A DNA stretch of 64,000 nt, taken from NCBI GenBank assembly GCA_965215145.1, contig OZ244038.1, forward strand, positions 62,001 to 126,000, in the 5' to 3' direction. This document shows positions 7,026-15,876 of this stretch, one piece after another (positions within the stretch are counted from its first letter, which is position 1; each line of letters starts with the position of its first letter). The notes under the pieces were generated by a model. That model was not told where the DNA came from. It saw only the letters and a list, made by a program, of their open reading frames with translations, and searched no databases. The position numbers and the translations under genes are program-made. The stretch is from G965215145 sp965215145 (GTDB lineage Bacteria > Bacteroidota > Rhodothermia > Rhodothermales > JANQRZ01).

Positions 7026-7673
7026 ATGCCCCGAAACCGCCTCACAGAGCGCCAGAACGAGGCCTACGAGTTCGTCCGCGCCTACGTCCGCGAGCGGGGG
7101 AAGCCCCCAACGCTCCGCGAGATCGGGAAGGCCCTCGGCATCCGCTCCTCGAACGGGGTCTACAAGCTGCTCCGGGCGCTGGAGGACAAGGGCTACATCC
7201 GCCGCGAGAAGCACGCCGCGCGTGGCCTCACCCTCGTGGACGCGGGCGAGGACCCGTACGCCTTCGACGAGGGGGTGCCGAGCCTCTTGCTCGTCAGCCG
7301 CACCCCTAGCGACCGCCCCCAGGCGCTCCGCCACCGCCCGCAGGGCGCGCTCTACGTCGACCCCCGCCTGCTCGGCGACGCGGACGAGGAGCGCTGCCTC
7401 GTCGGCCGCGCGGGCGACGACGGGATGAACGACGCCGGCATCCGCAAGGGCGACTTCCTCGCCATCGAGGAGGCGGACCGGCGCGAGCTCCGCAACGACG
7501 AGGTGGTGGCCGCGCTCGTGGGGGACCTCCTCGTCGCACGGCGCTACGAGTACGCCGGGGGCCAGATCCACCTCAGCCCCTCGGACCGGACGTACAGCGC
7601 GGAGTCCTACAGCGTGCGGGACTCGGCGTGCTACGTGATCGGCCGGGTGCTCGGGGTGATGCGGAAGCTTTGA
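7026..7673 (+). CDS. LexA-like winged-helix repressor with substituted cleavage dyad
   Basis: Protein of 215 residues with LexA layout. A LexA-type winged helix spans 1-70 (LTERQNEAYEFVRAY, PPTLREIGKALG, then SSNGVYKLLRALEDKGYIRR). An S24 peptidase-like C-terminal domain spans about 105-215. In canonical LexA the C-terminal domain has a catalytic Ser in G-x-S-M-x-D-x-GI and a Lys in T-V-K-R. Here the aligned stretches read GDDGMNDAGI, with Gly133 in place of Ser, and LVARRY, with Arg172 in place of Lys. No Ala-Gly cleavage site is seen in the usual linker position. It should bind DNA but not self-cleave. It is divergent from mraZ, with two palindromes before its own start. Synechocystis LexA, which also lacks cleavage residues and regulates non-SOS genes, is a precedent. 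Confidence 0.85.
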   Translation: MPRNRLTERQNEAYEFVRAYVRERGKPPTLREIGKALGIRSSNGVYKLLRALEDKGYIRREKHAARGLTLVDAGEDPYAFDEGVPSLLLVSRTPSDRPQALRHRPQGALYVDPRLLGDADEERCLVGRAGDDGMNDAGIRKGDFLAIEEADRRELRNDEVVAALVGDLLVARRYEYAGGQIHLSPSDRTYSAESYSVRDSACYVIGRVLGVMRKL

Positions 7674-7766
7674 GGGAAGAGGGATTGGGGAAGGGGGATC
7701 GGGGGGCTGGTACTGGACGGTCATCGCTGGTCCGCACCCACCGGGGATGCTTCGCCCCTACGTCGC

Positions 7767-8396
7767 CTATTCCCCCAGCTCCAGCGTCGCGTCGGCGAGG
7801 TCGCCGAGGGCGGCGAGGTGGGTCGAGACGAGGGCGAGGCCGCCGCGCTCGCGGTGGCGGCGGAGGAGGTCGCGCGCGGCCTCGGTGCTCGCGGTGTCGA
7901 GGCCGCGGAACGGCTCGTCCATCAACAGCACCTCGGGCTCGGCGACGAGGGCGGCGGCCCACTGCGCCTTCTTCGTCATCCCGCTCGAATACGTCCCGAT
8001 GAGCTGGTGCCGCCGCTCGTCGAGCCGGACGCTATCGAGCAGCCGCTCGATCCGCTGCGGCGCTCCCTCGCCCCGTCCCCCCCGCGCCCGCAGGACCCAC
8101 TCCAGCAGCTCGACGGCCGAGAGGTAGCCCGGCAGCGCGTTCTGGTCGTGGACGACGCCGACGTGGCGGAGCCAGCGGTGCGGATGCTGGTGGATGTCGG
8201 ATTCGCCGTAGCGGACGGAGCCGGCGGTCGGGAACGCCTGCGCGGTGAGGAGCCGCAGCAGCGTCGTCTTGCCCGAGCCGTTCGGGCCGAGCAGCGCGGT
8301 GACGGCCCCCGGTTGAAACGTCACGGAGAGCCCGTCGAGCACGGCCGGGCCGCGCCCGTACCGCTTCGTGAGGTCGGCGATGACGAGGGGGCTCAT
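7767..8396 (-). CDS. ABC transporter ATP-binding protein
   Basis: ATPase subunit of 209 residues. Walker A GPNGSGKTT at about 37-45, a degenerate signature YSSGMTKKAQWA at about 136-147, Walker B VLLMDEP at about 157-163, and a switch histidine in STHLA. The short size and the GMTKK signature fit the CcmA/NatA-like exporter ATPases. Its ATG overlaps the permease stop (ATGA), so the two are translationally coupled and surely form one transporter. Substrate unknown. Confidence 0.88.
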   Translation of the reverse strand: MSPLVIADLTKRYGRGPAVLDGLSVTFQPGAVTALLGPNGSGKTTLLRLLTAQAFPTAGSVRYGESDIHQHPHRWLRHVGVVHDQNALPGYLSAVELLEWVLRARGGRGEGAPQRIERLLDSVRLDERRHQLIGTYSSGMTKKAQWAAALVAEPEVLLMDEPFRGLDTASTEAARDLLRRHRERGGLALVSTHLAALGDLADATLELGE

Positions 8397-9613
8397 GCGA
8401 AGCGGCGGCGGTGACGGTGCTCAGCAGCGGCCGTCGTGGCGGCGGCGGCGAGGAGGGCGAGCGCGAGGTCGGCGCCCGTCCACCACGCGACCTCTGTCCA
8501 CCCGAACGTGGGGTGGAAGAGGGCGACGAGCGCGAGCGCGAGCACCAGTGGGAGCGTCCAGCGGAGGTTGACGAGCGCGCGGGTGAGCGTCCACCCGAGC
8601 GGCGACTGCACCCACAGGCCGAACGGCCGCGGCGCCAGCGCCTCGGCGGCGAGCAGGCCAACCGCAGCGTTCTTTAGCAGGAGCAGGAGGGCGAGGTACG
8701 CCGAGGCCACGGTGAGCGGGGCGCCTTGTAGCAGAAGCGCCCACAGCCCCAGCACGCCGAGCGCGAACAGCCGCCCCAGCGGCAGCCGCCGGTCGAGCTG
8801 GACGAGCGACGCCCAGACGTGCGGGCGCAGCGACGGCGGCGCCCAGTAGACCGCCTCAGGCCGGACGGGCTCGCGCCCCGCCTCCCGTCCCCCCGCGCTC
8901 CGCAGTGTCTCGGCGTAGAGGGCGTCGGTCTGATAGAGGAGCCGGTCGAACGCGGGCGCGCTGCGGGCCAGGCGGAACCCAGCGGTCCCTAGCAGCACAG
9001 CCGGAGCGAGCCATCCCCACCCCGGCGCCGCGGCCCCGAGCAGCGCGCCGCCGAGCGCTGCCGTGACCGCGGCGAGGAATATGAGCGGGGCGGCCAGCGT
9101 CGAGGGCACGAGCCCGGGCGGGATCTGGAATCCGGCCTCCGGCCGCTCCGCCACGGCCCTGTGATACCACCCGCCCCGGCTCCCCTCCTGCCACCCCTGC
9201 GACGCCGGCCCGAGCGTGGCGTAGTGCGCGAACGCGAACAGCCCGACACCGACGAGCAGCAGCCACACCTCGGCGAGCGCCGCATGCCCCTCTCCTCGCT
9301 GGATCACGATCAGCACTGGCGGGAGGAGCAGCGCCGCGACCGTCGGCAGCCACCGCCCGAGCTGCCGGCGGAGCAGCGCACCCGGCGTCGGGTTGACGAG
9401 CCGCTGCAACGGGCCTTCGCGATCGGGCAGGAGGACGAGGGGCGGGGCGACGGCGAGGACGCCGGAGGCGAGGAGGCCGTAGCGGAACAGCGCCGCCCGC
9501 GCCGTTGGGTCTTGGGCGAGCGCGGCGACGAGGAGGCCGAGCACGCCGGCTCCGAGCGCGGGCAGCACGGCCCGCACAGCCTCGCGCCGAATCCGGGCGG
9601 GGGCCGCCGTCAC
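8393..9613 (-). CDS. ABC transporter permease (membrane subunit)
   Basis: Integral membrane protein of 406 residues, very rich in Leu and Ala, with about ten predicted membrane segments. I do not recognise a specific family motif. The assignment rests on hydrophobicity and on coupling by ATGA overlaps to the ATPase downstream and to the NUDIX gene upstream. It would be the membrane partner of the ATPase in an ABC-2-like exporter. Confidence 0.7.
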   Translation of the reverse strand: MTAAPARIRREAVRAVLPALGAGVLGLLVAALAQDPTARAALFRYGLLASGVLAVAPPLVLLPDREGPLQRLVNPTPGALLRRQLGRWLPTVAALLLPPVLIVIQRGEGHAALAEVWLLLVGVGLFAFAHYATLGPASQGWQEGSRGGWYHRAVAERPEAGFQIPPGLVPSTLAAPLIFLAAVTAALGGALLGAAAPGWGWLAPAVLLGTAGFRLARSAPAFDRLLYQTDALYAETLRSAGGREAGREPVRPEAVYWAPPSLRPHVWASLVQLDRRLPLGRLFALGVLGLWALLLQGAPLTVASAYLALLLLLKNAAVGLLAAEALAPRPFGLWVQSPLGWTLTRALVNLRWTLPLVLALALVALFHPTFGWTEVAWWTGADLALALLAAAATTAAAEHRHRRRFA

Positions 9614-10116
9614 CGGAGCGTCCCGAGGTACCGTGTGCCGCCGGGGAAGCCCGCCGCCGCGTCGCGCGGGAGCCGGTCGGCGAGGCCCTCGGGGTAGAGG
9701 GTCAATCCCGAAAGCTCCTCGAAGGGGACGAACCGGACGGCGCGGATGAGCTGCTGGTCCTCTAACTCGGGGTCGTGCCCGCTGCCGAGTGTGCCGTCGG
9801 TGACGCGCGCAGAGAAATAGAACGAGACGGCGTGGAGCGGCGGGCGCACGAAGTCGAGGCAGTAGCGAAGCGGCCCGACCTCTACGGCGAGGCTGGTCTC
9901 TTCCTCTACCTCCCGCACGAGGGCTTTCCCCAATGCCTCCCCGAACTCGACGCCGCCGCCGGGTGGGGTCCAGAACGTGCCGCCGGATTCGTCACCGTGG
10001 ATGCCGTCGTGCTCGACCAGTAGTATGGCCGGAGGGTTTGCGTCGTCATCGACCACCAACGCACCGACGCGGACGCGGACGCGCCTGCCGTAAGTGGCCT
10101 CAGCTTTCGAGTGCAT
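9610..10116 (-). CDS. NUDIX hydrolase
   Basis: Protein of 168 residues with a NUDIX box at about 55-77: GG-x5-E-x7-REVEEETSL. The RE and EE residues that hold metal are present; the usual Gly of the EExG end is Ser here. The N-terminal RVRVGALVVDDD strand and FWTPPGGGVEFGE entry are typical. It likely hydrolyses a nucleoside diphosphate derivative; the substrate cannot be read from sequence. It lies 1 nt downstream of a small membrane-protein gene and overlaps the permease gene by 4 nt, so it is in the same operon. Confidence 0.9.
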   Translation of the reverse strand: MHSKAEATYGRRVRVRVGALVVDDDANPPAILLVEHDGIHGDESGGTFWTPPGGGVEFGEALGKALVREVEEETSLAVEVGPLRYCLDFVRPPLHAVSFYFSARVTDGTLGSGHDPELEDQQLIRAVRFVPFEELSGLTLYPEGLADRLPRDAAAGFPGGTRYLGTLR

Positions 10117-10117
10117 C

Positions 10118-10603
10118 TTAGTCTATGTCTGCGACAGACGACGTTCGGTGCCGGTGTCGCAGGATCAGCAGGAAGACTAGCGCAAACGCAAGCATAGCTC
10201 CTCCCGCAATGGCAGCCCGAGCAGAATAAAACCCAGGATCTTGAATGTATCCCCACAGGCCGATCGATAGGCTGGCAAAGCCCATCACGAAGAGTATTGG
10301 CAGGACTCTCTGCACCCCCTTCGCTACTGCTTCAGGCTGCACTTCACCCATATACTCCTCGATGCTCCTCCCCGATTCCATGTTATCCAACATCAATATC
10401 GCGCGCCGCGAGTCTACACTAAAAATGAGCAAAATCTGTGCGCCATACAGTGCATGCCCCTCCTTCACTGGCTGCACATCGGCCTGGGAAGGTTCAGCAG
10501 GGTTATGAAGCTCAGCAGTGACTCCCTTACCTGTTAGCACGTCGACCGCTTGGCGTGCCGCACCTTGGTCGACAAAGACCCTGATTGCCTTTTTGTCTGT
10601 CAT
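10118..10603 (-). CDS. Small two-helix membrane protein, N-terminal region DUF2007-like
   Basis: Protein of 161 residues. The N-terminal half (RVFVDQGAARQAVDVLTGKGVTAELHN) resembles the small ferredoxin-like domain of DUF2007-type proteins, with no catalytic motif. The C-terminal half has two membrane segments (about 100-118 and 128-150) and a basic tail. It starts the operon leading to the NUDIX and ABC genes. Its base composition is clearly less GC-rich than its neighbours, with mixed third codon positions, which suggests later acquisition. Function unknown. Confidence 0.7.
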   Translation of the reverse strand: MTDKKAIRVFVDQGAARQAVDVLTGKGVTAELHNPAEPSQADVQPVKEGHALYGAQILLIFSVDSRRAILMLDNMESGRSIEEYMGEVQPEAVAKGVQRVLPILFVMGFASLSIGLWGYIQDPGFYSARAAIAGGAMLAFALVFLLILRHRHRTSSVADID

Positions 10604-10632
10604 AGCCCCTAGCTAGGAGATGGCTCTGCGGG

Positions 10633-12369
10633 TCAGTTTTCCGCGAGGACCTTCGCCGAGGCGCGGCGGACGCGGCGGACGGTCGCAGGCGGCTCGGGGC
10701 TGGCGAGCTGGTCCGACGCCTCGGCGTGGGCCACGGCGGCGCCGACGAACGCGACGAACAGCGGGTGCGGGCGCTGCACCGTCGTCCGGTACTCCGGGTG
10801 GAACTGGACGCCGACGAACCACGGGTGGGCCGCCCCCTCCGGCCCCTCGGCCGGAAGCTCGACGATCTCGACGAGGTCGCTGGCGGGGTTGACGCCGGTG
10901 AAGGCGAGGTCCCCCTCCTTCAGCTTGTAGCGGAGGTGGTTGTTGACCTCGTAGCGGTGCCGGTGCCGCTCGGCGACCTCGGCCTCCTCGTAGACCTCCC
11001 GCACGCGCGAGCCCTCGGCGAGGGCGCAGCGGTAGAGCCCGAGCCGCATCGTGCCGCCCTTCTCGGTCACCTCCTTCTGCTCGGCCATCAGGGCGATCAC
11101 CGGGTGCGGCGTGTCGGGGTCGAACTCGGTCGAGTGGGCGTCGGCCCAGCCGCAGACGTTCCGGGCGAACTCGATCACCGCGCACTGCATCCCGAGGCAG
11201 ATCCCGAGGAACGGCACGCCGCGCTCGCGGGCGAACCGGACCGCCTCGATCTTCCCCTCGATCCCGCGGTCCCCGAACCCCGGCGCGACGAGGACGCCGG
11301 AGACCTCCCCCAGCCGCTCCTCGACGTTCTCGGCCGTAACCCCCTCCGAGTGGACGGGGACGACCTCGACCTGCACGCCGTTGGCGGCGCCGGCGATGAT
11401 GAAGCTCTCGGAGATCGACTTGTACGCGTCCTGGTGCTCGACGTACTTCCCCACGAGGGCGATGCGGACCTGCCCCGTCGGGCCTTTGAGACGGCGGAGG
11501 AACGCGACCCAGCGGTCGAGCGCGAACGGTTCGAGCGGCCGGCCGGCCTCGGCAGCGTCCGCTTCGAGGTGGAGCTTCTCGATCACCACCCCGTCGAGGC
11601 CCTGCTCGCGGAGCAGCAGGGGGACCTCGTAGATCGACTCGGCGTCCATCGCCTGCACGACGGCGCCGGGCTCGACGTTGCAGAACAGCGCGATCTTCTG
11701 GCGGACCTCATCGGTCAGCGGACGCTCGGTGCGGCAGACGAGGACGTCCGGCTGGAGGCCGAACGAGAGCAGCAGCTTCACCGAGTGCTGCGTCGGTTTC
11801 GTCTTGAGTTCGCCGGCGGCCGAGAGGAACGGGACGAGGGTGAGGTGGACCGCGAGCGCGTTCCGTTTCCCGACCTCGAAGGTGAACTGCCGGATGGCCT
11901 CGAGGTAGGGCTGGCTCTCGATGTCGCCCGCCGTCCCCCCGATCTCGACGATCACGACGTCGTAGTCGCCCCCCTCCCCGAGCCTCCGGACCCACGCCTT
12001 GATCTCGTCGATCACGTGGGGCACGACCTGGACGGTCTTGCCGAGGTAGGCCCCGGCGCGCTCCTTCTCGATCACCCCCTGGTAGACCCGCCCCGTGGTG
12101 ACGTTGTTGGCCTGGCTCATCGGCACGTCGAGGAAGCGCTCGTAGTGCCCGAGGTCGAGGTCGGTCTCGGCGCCGTCGTCGGTGACGAACACCTCGCCGT
12201 GCTCGTAGGGGTTCATCGTCCCCGCGTCGACGTTGAGGTAGGGGTCGAGCTTCTGGATGGTGACGCGGAGGCCCCGGGCTTCGAGGAGCCGGCCGAGGGA
12301 CGCCGAGAAGATGCCCTTGCCGAGGGACGAGGTGACGCCGCCGGTGACGAAGATGTACTTGGTCTGCAC
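10633..12369 (-). CDS. pyrG: CTP synthase PyrG
   Basis: Enzyme of 578 residues that makes CTP from UTP using glutamine and ATP. The N-terminal synthetase domain opens with KYIFVTGGVTSSLGKG (ATP loop) and has the LDPYLNVDAGTMNPYEHGEV block. The C-terminal class I glutamine amidotransferase domain has the nucleophile Cys in FLGICLGMQ and the His-Glu pair in VQFHPEYR. Full length, with a tail of about 35 residues beyond the usual end. The gene stands alone, divergent from the secreted-protein gene. Confidence 0.96.
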   Translation of the reverse strand: MQTKYIFVTGGVTSSLGKGIFSASLGRLLEARGLRVTIQKLDPYLNVDAGTMNPYEHGEVFVTDDGAETDLDLGHYERFLDVPMSQANNVTTGRVYQGVIEKERAGAYLGKTVQVVPHVIDEIKAWVRRLGEGGDYDVVIVEIGGTAGDIESQPYLEAIRQFTFEVGKRNALAVHLTLVPFLSAAGELKTKPTQHSVKLLLSFGLQPDVLVCRTERPLTDEVRQKIALFCNVEPGAVVQAMDAESIYEVPLLLREQGLDGVVIEKLHLEADAAEAGRPLEPFALDRWVAFLRRLKGPTGQVRIALVGKYVEHQDAYKSISESFIIAGAANGVQVEVVPVHSEGVTAENVEERLGEVSGVLVAPGFGDRGIEGKIEAVRFARERGVPFLGICLGMQCAVIEFARNVCGWADAHSTEFDPDTPHPVIALMAEQKEVTEKGGTMRLGLYRCALAEGSRVREVYEEAEVAERHRHRYEVNNHLRYKLKEGDLAFTGVNPASDLVEIVELPAEGPEGAAHPWFVGVQFHPEYRTTVQRPHPLFVAFVGAAVAHAEASDQLASPEPPATVRRVRRASAKVLAEN

Positions 12370-12686
12370 AGGGCTAGGGGCTGAAGACCGGAGAAGCGCG
12401 GAGGACCGTGGCCCTCCGAAGGTACGGGCGGCTCAACCGCCTTCGGGGCCTGCTCCCCGAGGGCTGGCCTCGCTAGCTGCGGGGACCGCTCGGGTTCTGG
12501 GAGCGGGCGCGGCGGCCGTGGCTACCTTGCGGCGCACTGCTGGTGCGCGAAAAGATGATACCCCATGCGCCTCTGAGCGGTACGCTTGAGCCAGTGGGAT
12601 GGAAACTATTTGGCGCTCATTTCGATTTCACTCCGACTCGCCCCAGCGGTGAGACCTATTCCCTACACCCTAACCCCCCTCCTTCC
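12370..12686. other. Divergent intergenic region, pyrG / secreted protein
   Basis: 317 bp without a supported gene. An open frame starts at 12543 and runs into the secreted protein, but its first 48 codons do not look like protein and a clear signal peptide begins later, at 12687. TTG at 12586 and TATTTG at 12607-12612 are a possible but weak promoter for the secreted gene. Nothing else was recognised. Confidence 0.5.
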
Positions 12687-14135
12687 ATGCGCACTACCCT
12701 ACGCGCCCTCTCCGCGATGGCCCTCTGCCTGGCCCTCGCCCCGCTCTCTACTGCGCAGAACGCGGCAGAGACCATCTACAACGCCCAGAGCCCCGTGCTC
12801 CAGGCTGCCCCGGCGGACGTCGCGGCCGTGGCGAACCCCGTGCCGGAGAACCCGAGCACGCTCCTCGCCTCGACCGGCCCGATCCTGAACCAGACCGGGA
12901 CCCCTAGCCTCAGCATCCTGTACACGGGTGGCACCGTCATGGGCACGACCTTCGGCTACGGCGCCCAGAACAGCGTTCCGAACCGCGTTGCCGATGACTT
13001 CGTCCTCGCCAACGACGCGAGCGTCACCCGCGTCGTCAACTACGCCTACCAGACCGGCTCCACGGCGCCGTCCATCACGGGCGTCGACATCGAGATCCGC
13101 CAGGGTAGCGTTGCCGGCCCCGTCGTCTGCTCCACGGGCGGCGTCGTGACGCCGACGAGCGTCACGGCCACGGGCGTCTTCCGCGTCCTCGACACCGACC
13201 TCAGTGGCCGTCTCCGCGAGATCCAGCGGGTCTCGACGAACATCTCCGGGTGCAACCTCTCGGCCGGCACCTTCTGGGCCGTCTACAGCTTCACCGGCTC
13301 CGGCGCCTCCGGCCCGTGGGCGCCCCCGGTCCCGAACCCGAACGAGAACACCTGTGTCGGCGGCAACGCTCAGCAGTCCACGCAGGGGAGCGCGACCTTC
13401 GCCCCCCTCGTCAACGGGAGCTGCGACGTGACGCTTCCGATCGACGTCTTCGGTAAGTCCAGCGGCGATCCCTTCGTGGTGACCGTGGCTGCGAGCGGCA
13501 CGACCGTCGCCCCCGGTGGCTCCTTCAACGTCACCTACACGGTCACGAACAACACGTCGAACGCCGCCACCGGCGTCGTCTTCTTCGAGGCCCGCCGGAA
13601 TGGGAGCGTCGTCGCCACCGGCACGGTGCAGAGTGGCACCCTCCCCGGCAACTCCAGCACCGGCGCGCAGACGTTCAACCAGGCCGTCCCGTCCAACGCG
13701 CCGACGGGCACCTACGAGTACTGCGTCGCCGCGGGCACGTCCCTCGGTAACGCTGTCGCCGAGGACTGCTTCACCCTCACCATCGCGCCCAGCGCACGTC
13801 CCGCCACCGGCGCGACCACGTGGGCCGTCATGGACGCCTCGGAGTGGGGCTCGGTGAGTGCCCTGACGGCGTCGGCCGCCGGCGAGATCGCCGCGTTCCC
13901 GAACCCGTTCACCGGCCAGACCGCGCTCAGCTTCTCGCTCGCCGAGGCCGCTGACGTGAGCCTCTCCGTCTACGACGTGCTCGGCCGCCAGGTCGCCATG
14001 CTCGTTGATGGGCAGGTCGAGGCCGGCCAGCACACGGCGACGTTCGAGGCCGACGGCCTCGCCGCCGGCACCTACATCTACCGGCTCCAGGTCGGTAACG
14101 AGGTGCAGACGGGCCGCGTGACGCTGGCGCAGTAA
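12687..14135 (+). CDS. Secreted protein with T9SS C-terminal sorting domain
   Basis: Protein of 482 residues. Signal peptide at 1-23 (RALSAMALCLALAPLSTAQ). The middle (about 60-270) has no recognised family: repeated Gly/Thr/Val-rich strands with two pairs of Cys. A domain at about 275-380 resembles a CARDB/DUF11-type beta sandwich (FNVTYTVTNNTSN). The last 80 residues are a type A C-terminal sorting domain: FPNPFTGQTALSFSL, SVYDVLGRQVA, and ending GTYIYRLQVGN...GRVTLAQ. Such tails send proteins through the type IX secretion system in Bacteroidota. Followed by a strong terminator. Substrate or binding partner unknown. Confidence 0.88.
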   Translation: MRTTLRALSAMALCLALAPLSTAQNAAETIYNAQSPVLQAAPADVAAVANPVPENPSTLLASTGPILNQTGTPSLSILYTGGTVMGTTFGYGAQNSVPNRVADDFVLANDASVTRVVNYAYQTGSTAPSITGVDIEIRQGSVAGPVVCSTGGVVTPTSVTATGVFRVLDTDLSGRLREIQRVSTNISGCNLSAGTFWAVYSFTGSGASGPWAPPVPNPNENTCVGGNAQQSTQGSATFAPLVNGSCDVTLPIDVFGKSSGDPFVVTVAASGTTVAPGGSFNVTYTVTNNTSNAATGVVFFEARRNGSVVATGTVQSGTLPGNSSTGAQTFNQAVPSNAPTGTYEYCVAAGTSLGNAVAEDCFTLTIAPSARPATGATTWAVMDASEWGSVSALTASAAGEIAAFPNPFTGQTALSFSLAEAADVSLSVYDVLGRQVAMLVDGQVEAGQHTATFEADGLAAGTYIYRLQVGNEVQTGRVTLAQ

Positions 14136-14176
14136 GCGGCACTCCTGATGCCGGCAGTGCCGGCACTAGGTTAGAG

Positions 14177-14220
14177 GCGCCGCCCTCCAGGCTACGGCTT
14201 GGGGGGCGGCGCTCGTTTTT
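14177..14220 (+). terminator. Intrinsic terminator after the secreted protein
   Basis: GCGCCGCCC (14177-14185) pairs exactly with GGGCGGCGC (14204-14212), extended by a few inner pairs, and is followed by CTCGTTTTT. The stem plus U-tract sits about 40 nt after the stop codon. Confidence 0.85.
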
Positions 14221-14388
14221 CGGAGGCGGCTCCCGTCAACCCCCGCGTCTCCGCGGAGCCTCCACTGAGGAGCCGGGGCTTTCCCGGCCCTGCACTAGGG
14301 AACGCCCCGAAACGGGCATTATCCGGGGGAGCAGAGAAACCCGCCCGCCGGGGGGCCATACAGACAGCCCCCTCGCCTCCGGGCGCCT

Positions 14389-15876
14389 ATGACCTCCGCC
14401 CTGCCCGCTCACCTAACTGAGCGGTGGCCGCACCCCGGCCCGCCACGTATCCCTCGCCGCCGGCGCCCGCTCCGCGCGAGCGCCACCGAGCCCGACGGCC
14501 GCCTCATCGTCGTCGCCAACCGCGCCCCCGTCCGGCGGGGAGAAGGCGGGGGGTGGGAGCCGTCCGTCGGGGGGCTCGCTACGGCGTTGCTGCCGGTGCT
14601 GGAGGAGCGGGGTGGCGTATGGGTGGCGGCGCGAGAAGAGGAGGAGCCCGGGCGTCAGCCGTACCCCGCCGGCGACCCCGCCTTCGTGATCCGCCGCGTC
14701 CCGATGACGGAGGGGGAGCGGGCGAACTACTACGAGGGGATGGCGAACAGCGTGCTCTGGCCGGTGTCGCATTACCTCCTCCAGCACCTCGCCCTCGAGC
14801 ACGCGTTCATCGAGGACTACCGTCGCATCAACGCCCGCTTCGCCGAGGTTGTGACCGCGGAGGCGGAGGCGGGGGACGTGGTTTGGGTCCACGACTACCA
14901 CCTCATGCTGCTGCCGGAGCTCGTGCGCGCGGCGCGGCCGGGCACCCCCCTCGCCCATTTCTGGCACGTCCCGTGGCCGGCGATGGAGGTGTTCCGGATC
15001 CTCCCGTGGGCGCGGGAGCTCCTCCGCGGCCTCCTCGGCTGCGACCTCCTCGGGTTCCACGTCGAGGAGTACGTCGAGAACTTCCGCGAGGCGGCCCACG
15101 TCCTGCTCGGCGCCGAGCTCACCCCCGGCGGCGTCCGCTGGCGTGGCCGCGAGGTCCGCGTAGAGGCCCACCCCATCGGGGTCGACGTTGGGCGGTTCGA
15201 GCGGATGGCGACGGAGGCCGAGACCGAGCGCCGCGCCGCCGAGATCCGCGCCGCGGCCCACGCCGACCACCTCGTCCTCGGTGTGGACCGGTTGGACTAC
15301 ACGAAGGGGCTGCTGGCCCGACTCCTCGCCTTCGAGCGGTTCCTCCAGGAGCACCCGGAGACCCACGGCCGCGTCAGCCTCTACCAGATTGCCACGCCGA
15401 GCCGGACGGGCGTCGAGTCCTACCAGGAGCTGAAGCGGGAGGTGGACGAGGTCGTCGGCCGGATCAACGGGGCGTTCTCCGAGGGGCCGTGGGTCCCTAT
15501 CCACTACTACTACCGCTCGCTCTCGCAGGAGGAGCTCTGCGCCTACTACCGCGCCGCCGACGTCGCCTTCATCACGCCGCTCCGGGACGGGATGAACCTC
15601 GTGGCCCACGAGTTCGTCGCCGCCAGCGAGCGCGGCGCCCTCGTCCTCTCCGAGATGACGGGCGCGGCGTACCTCCTCCCGGAGGCCCTCCTCGTCAACC
15701 CGTACGACGAGGACCAACTCTGCAACGCCCTCGGCGTGGCGCTGGAGATGCCGGAAGCCGAGCGGCGACAGCGGCTAGCGCAGTTGAAGGAGCGCGTCCG
15801 CGGGCTCGACGTGCACGACTGGGCCGCCCGGTTCCTCGCCTCCGTCGCCGCCGGGCCGGTGGGGTCCACGCCGTGA
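14389..15876 (+). CDS. otsA: Trehalose-6-phosphate synthase OtsA
   Basis: GT20 glycosyltransferase of 495 residues that joins glucose from a nucleotide sugar to glucose-6-phosphate to form trehalose-6-phosphate. Family motifs: VVANRAPVRR (41-50), W-VHDYHL (about 166-171), HPIGVD, GVDRLDYTKG (about 298-307) and the C-terminal TPLRDGMNLVAHEFVA. The N-terminal 35 residues are Arg/Pro-rich and not conserved, so the true start may lie closer to the VVANR strand, though there is no better ATG. The stop overlaps the otsB start as GTGA. Trehalose serves as compatible solute and stress protectant. Confidence 0.95.
   Translation: MTSALPAHLTERWPHPGPPRIPRRRRPLRASATEPDGRLIVVANRAPVRRGEGGGWEPSVGGLATALLPVLEERGGVWVAAREEEEPGRQPYPAGDPAFVIRRVPMTEGERANYYEGMANSVLWPVSHYLLQHLALEHAFIEDYRRINARFAEVVTAEAEAGDVVWVHDYHLMLLPELVRAARPGTPLAHFWHVPWPAMEVFRILPWARELLRGLLGCDLLGFHVEEYVENFREAAHVLLGAELTPGGVRWRGREVRVEAHPIGVDVGRFERMATEAETERRAAEIRAAAHADHLVLGVDRLDYTKGLLARLLAFERFLQEHPETHGRVSLYQIATPSRTGVESYQELKREVDEVVGRINGAFSEGPWVPIHYYYRSLSQEELCAYYRAADVAFITPLRDGMNLVAHEFVAASERGALVLSEMTGAAYLLPEALLVNPYDEDQLCNALGVALEMPEAERRQRLAQLKERVRGLDVHDWAARFLASVAAGPVGSTP

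Noticed and set aside
7674..7766. Further GTAGGGGC repeat after lexA, because of a CGCCCCTACG string
   Set aside because: Only one arm is present and no stem could be drawn.
10726..12384. 552-codon plus-strand frame across pyrG
   Set aside because: Exact antisense of CTP synthase, Leu/Asp/Val-rich without motifs.
14424..15872. Long N-terminal extension of otsB through otsA
   Set aside because: Alternate frame of otsA with Arg/Pro-rich shadow sequence. OtsB begins at the GTGA overlap, with the HAD nucleophile at residue 14.
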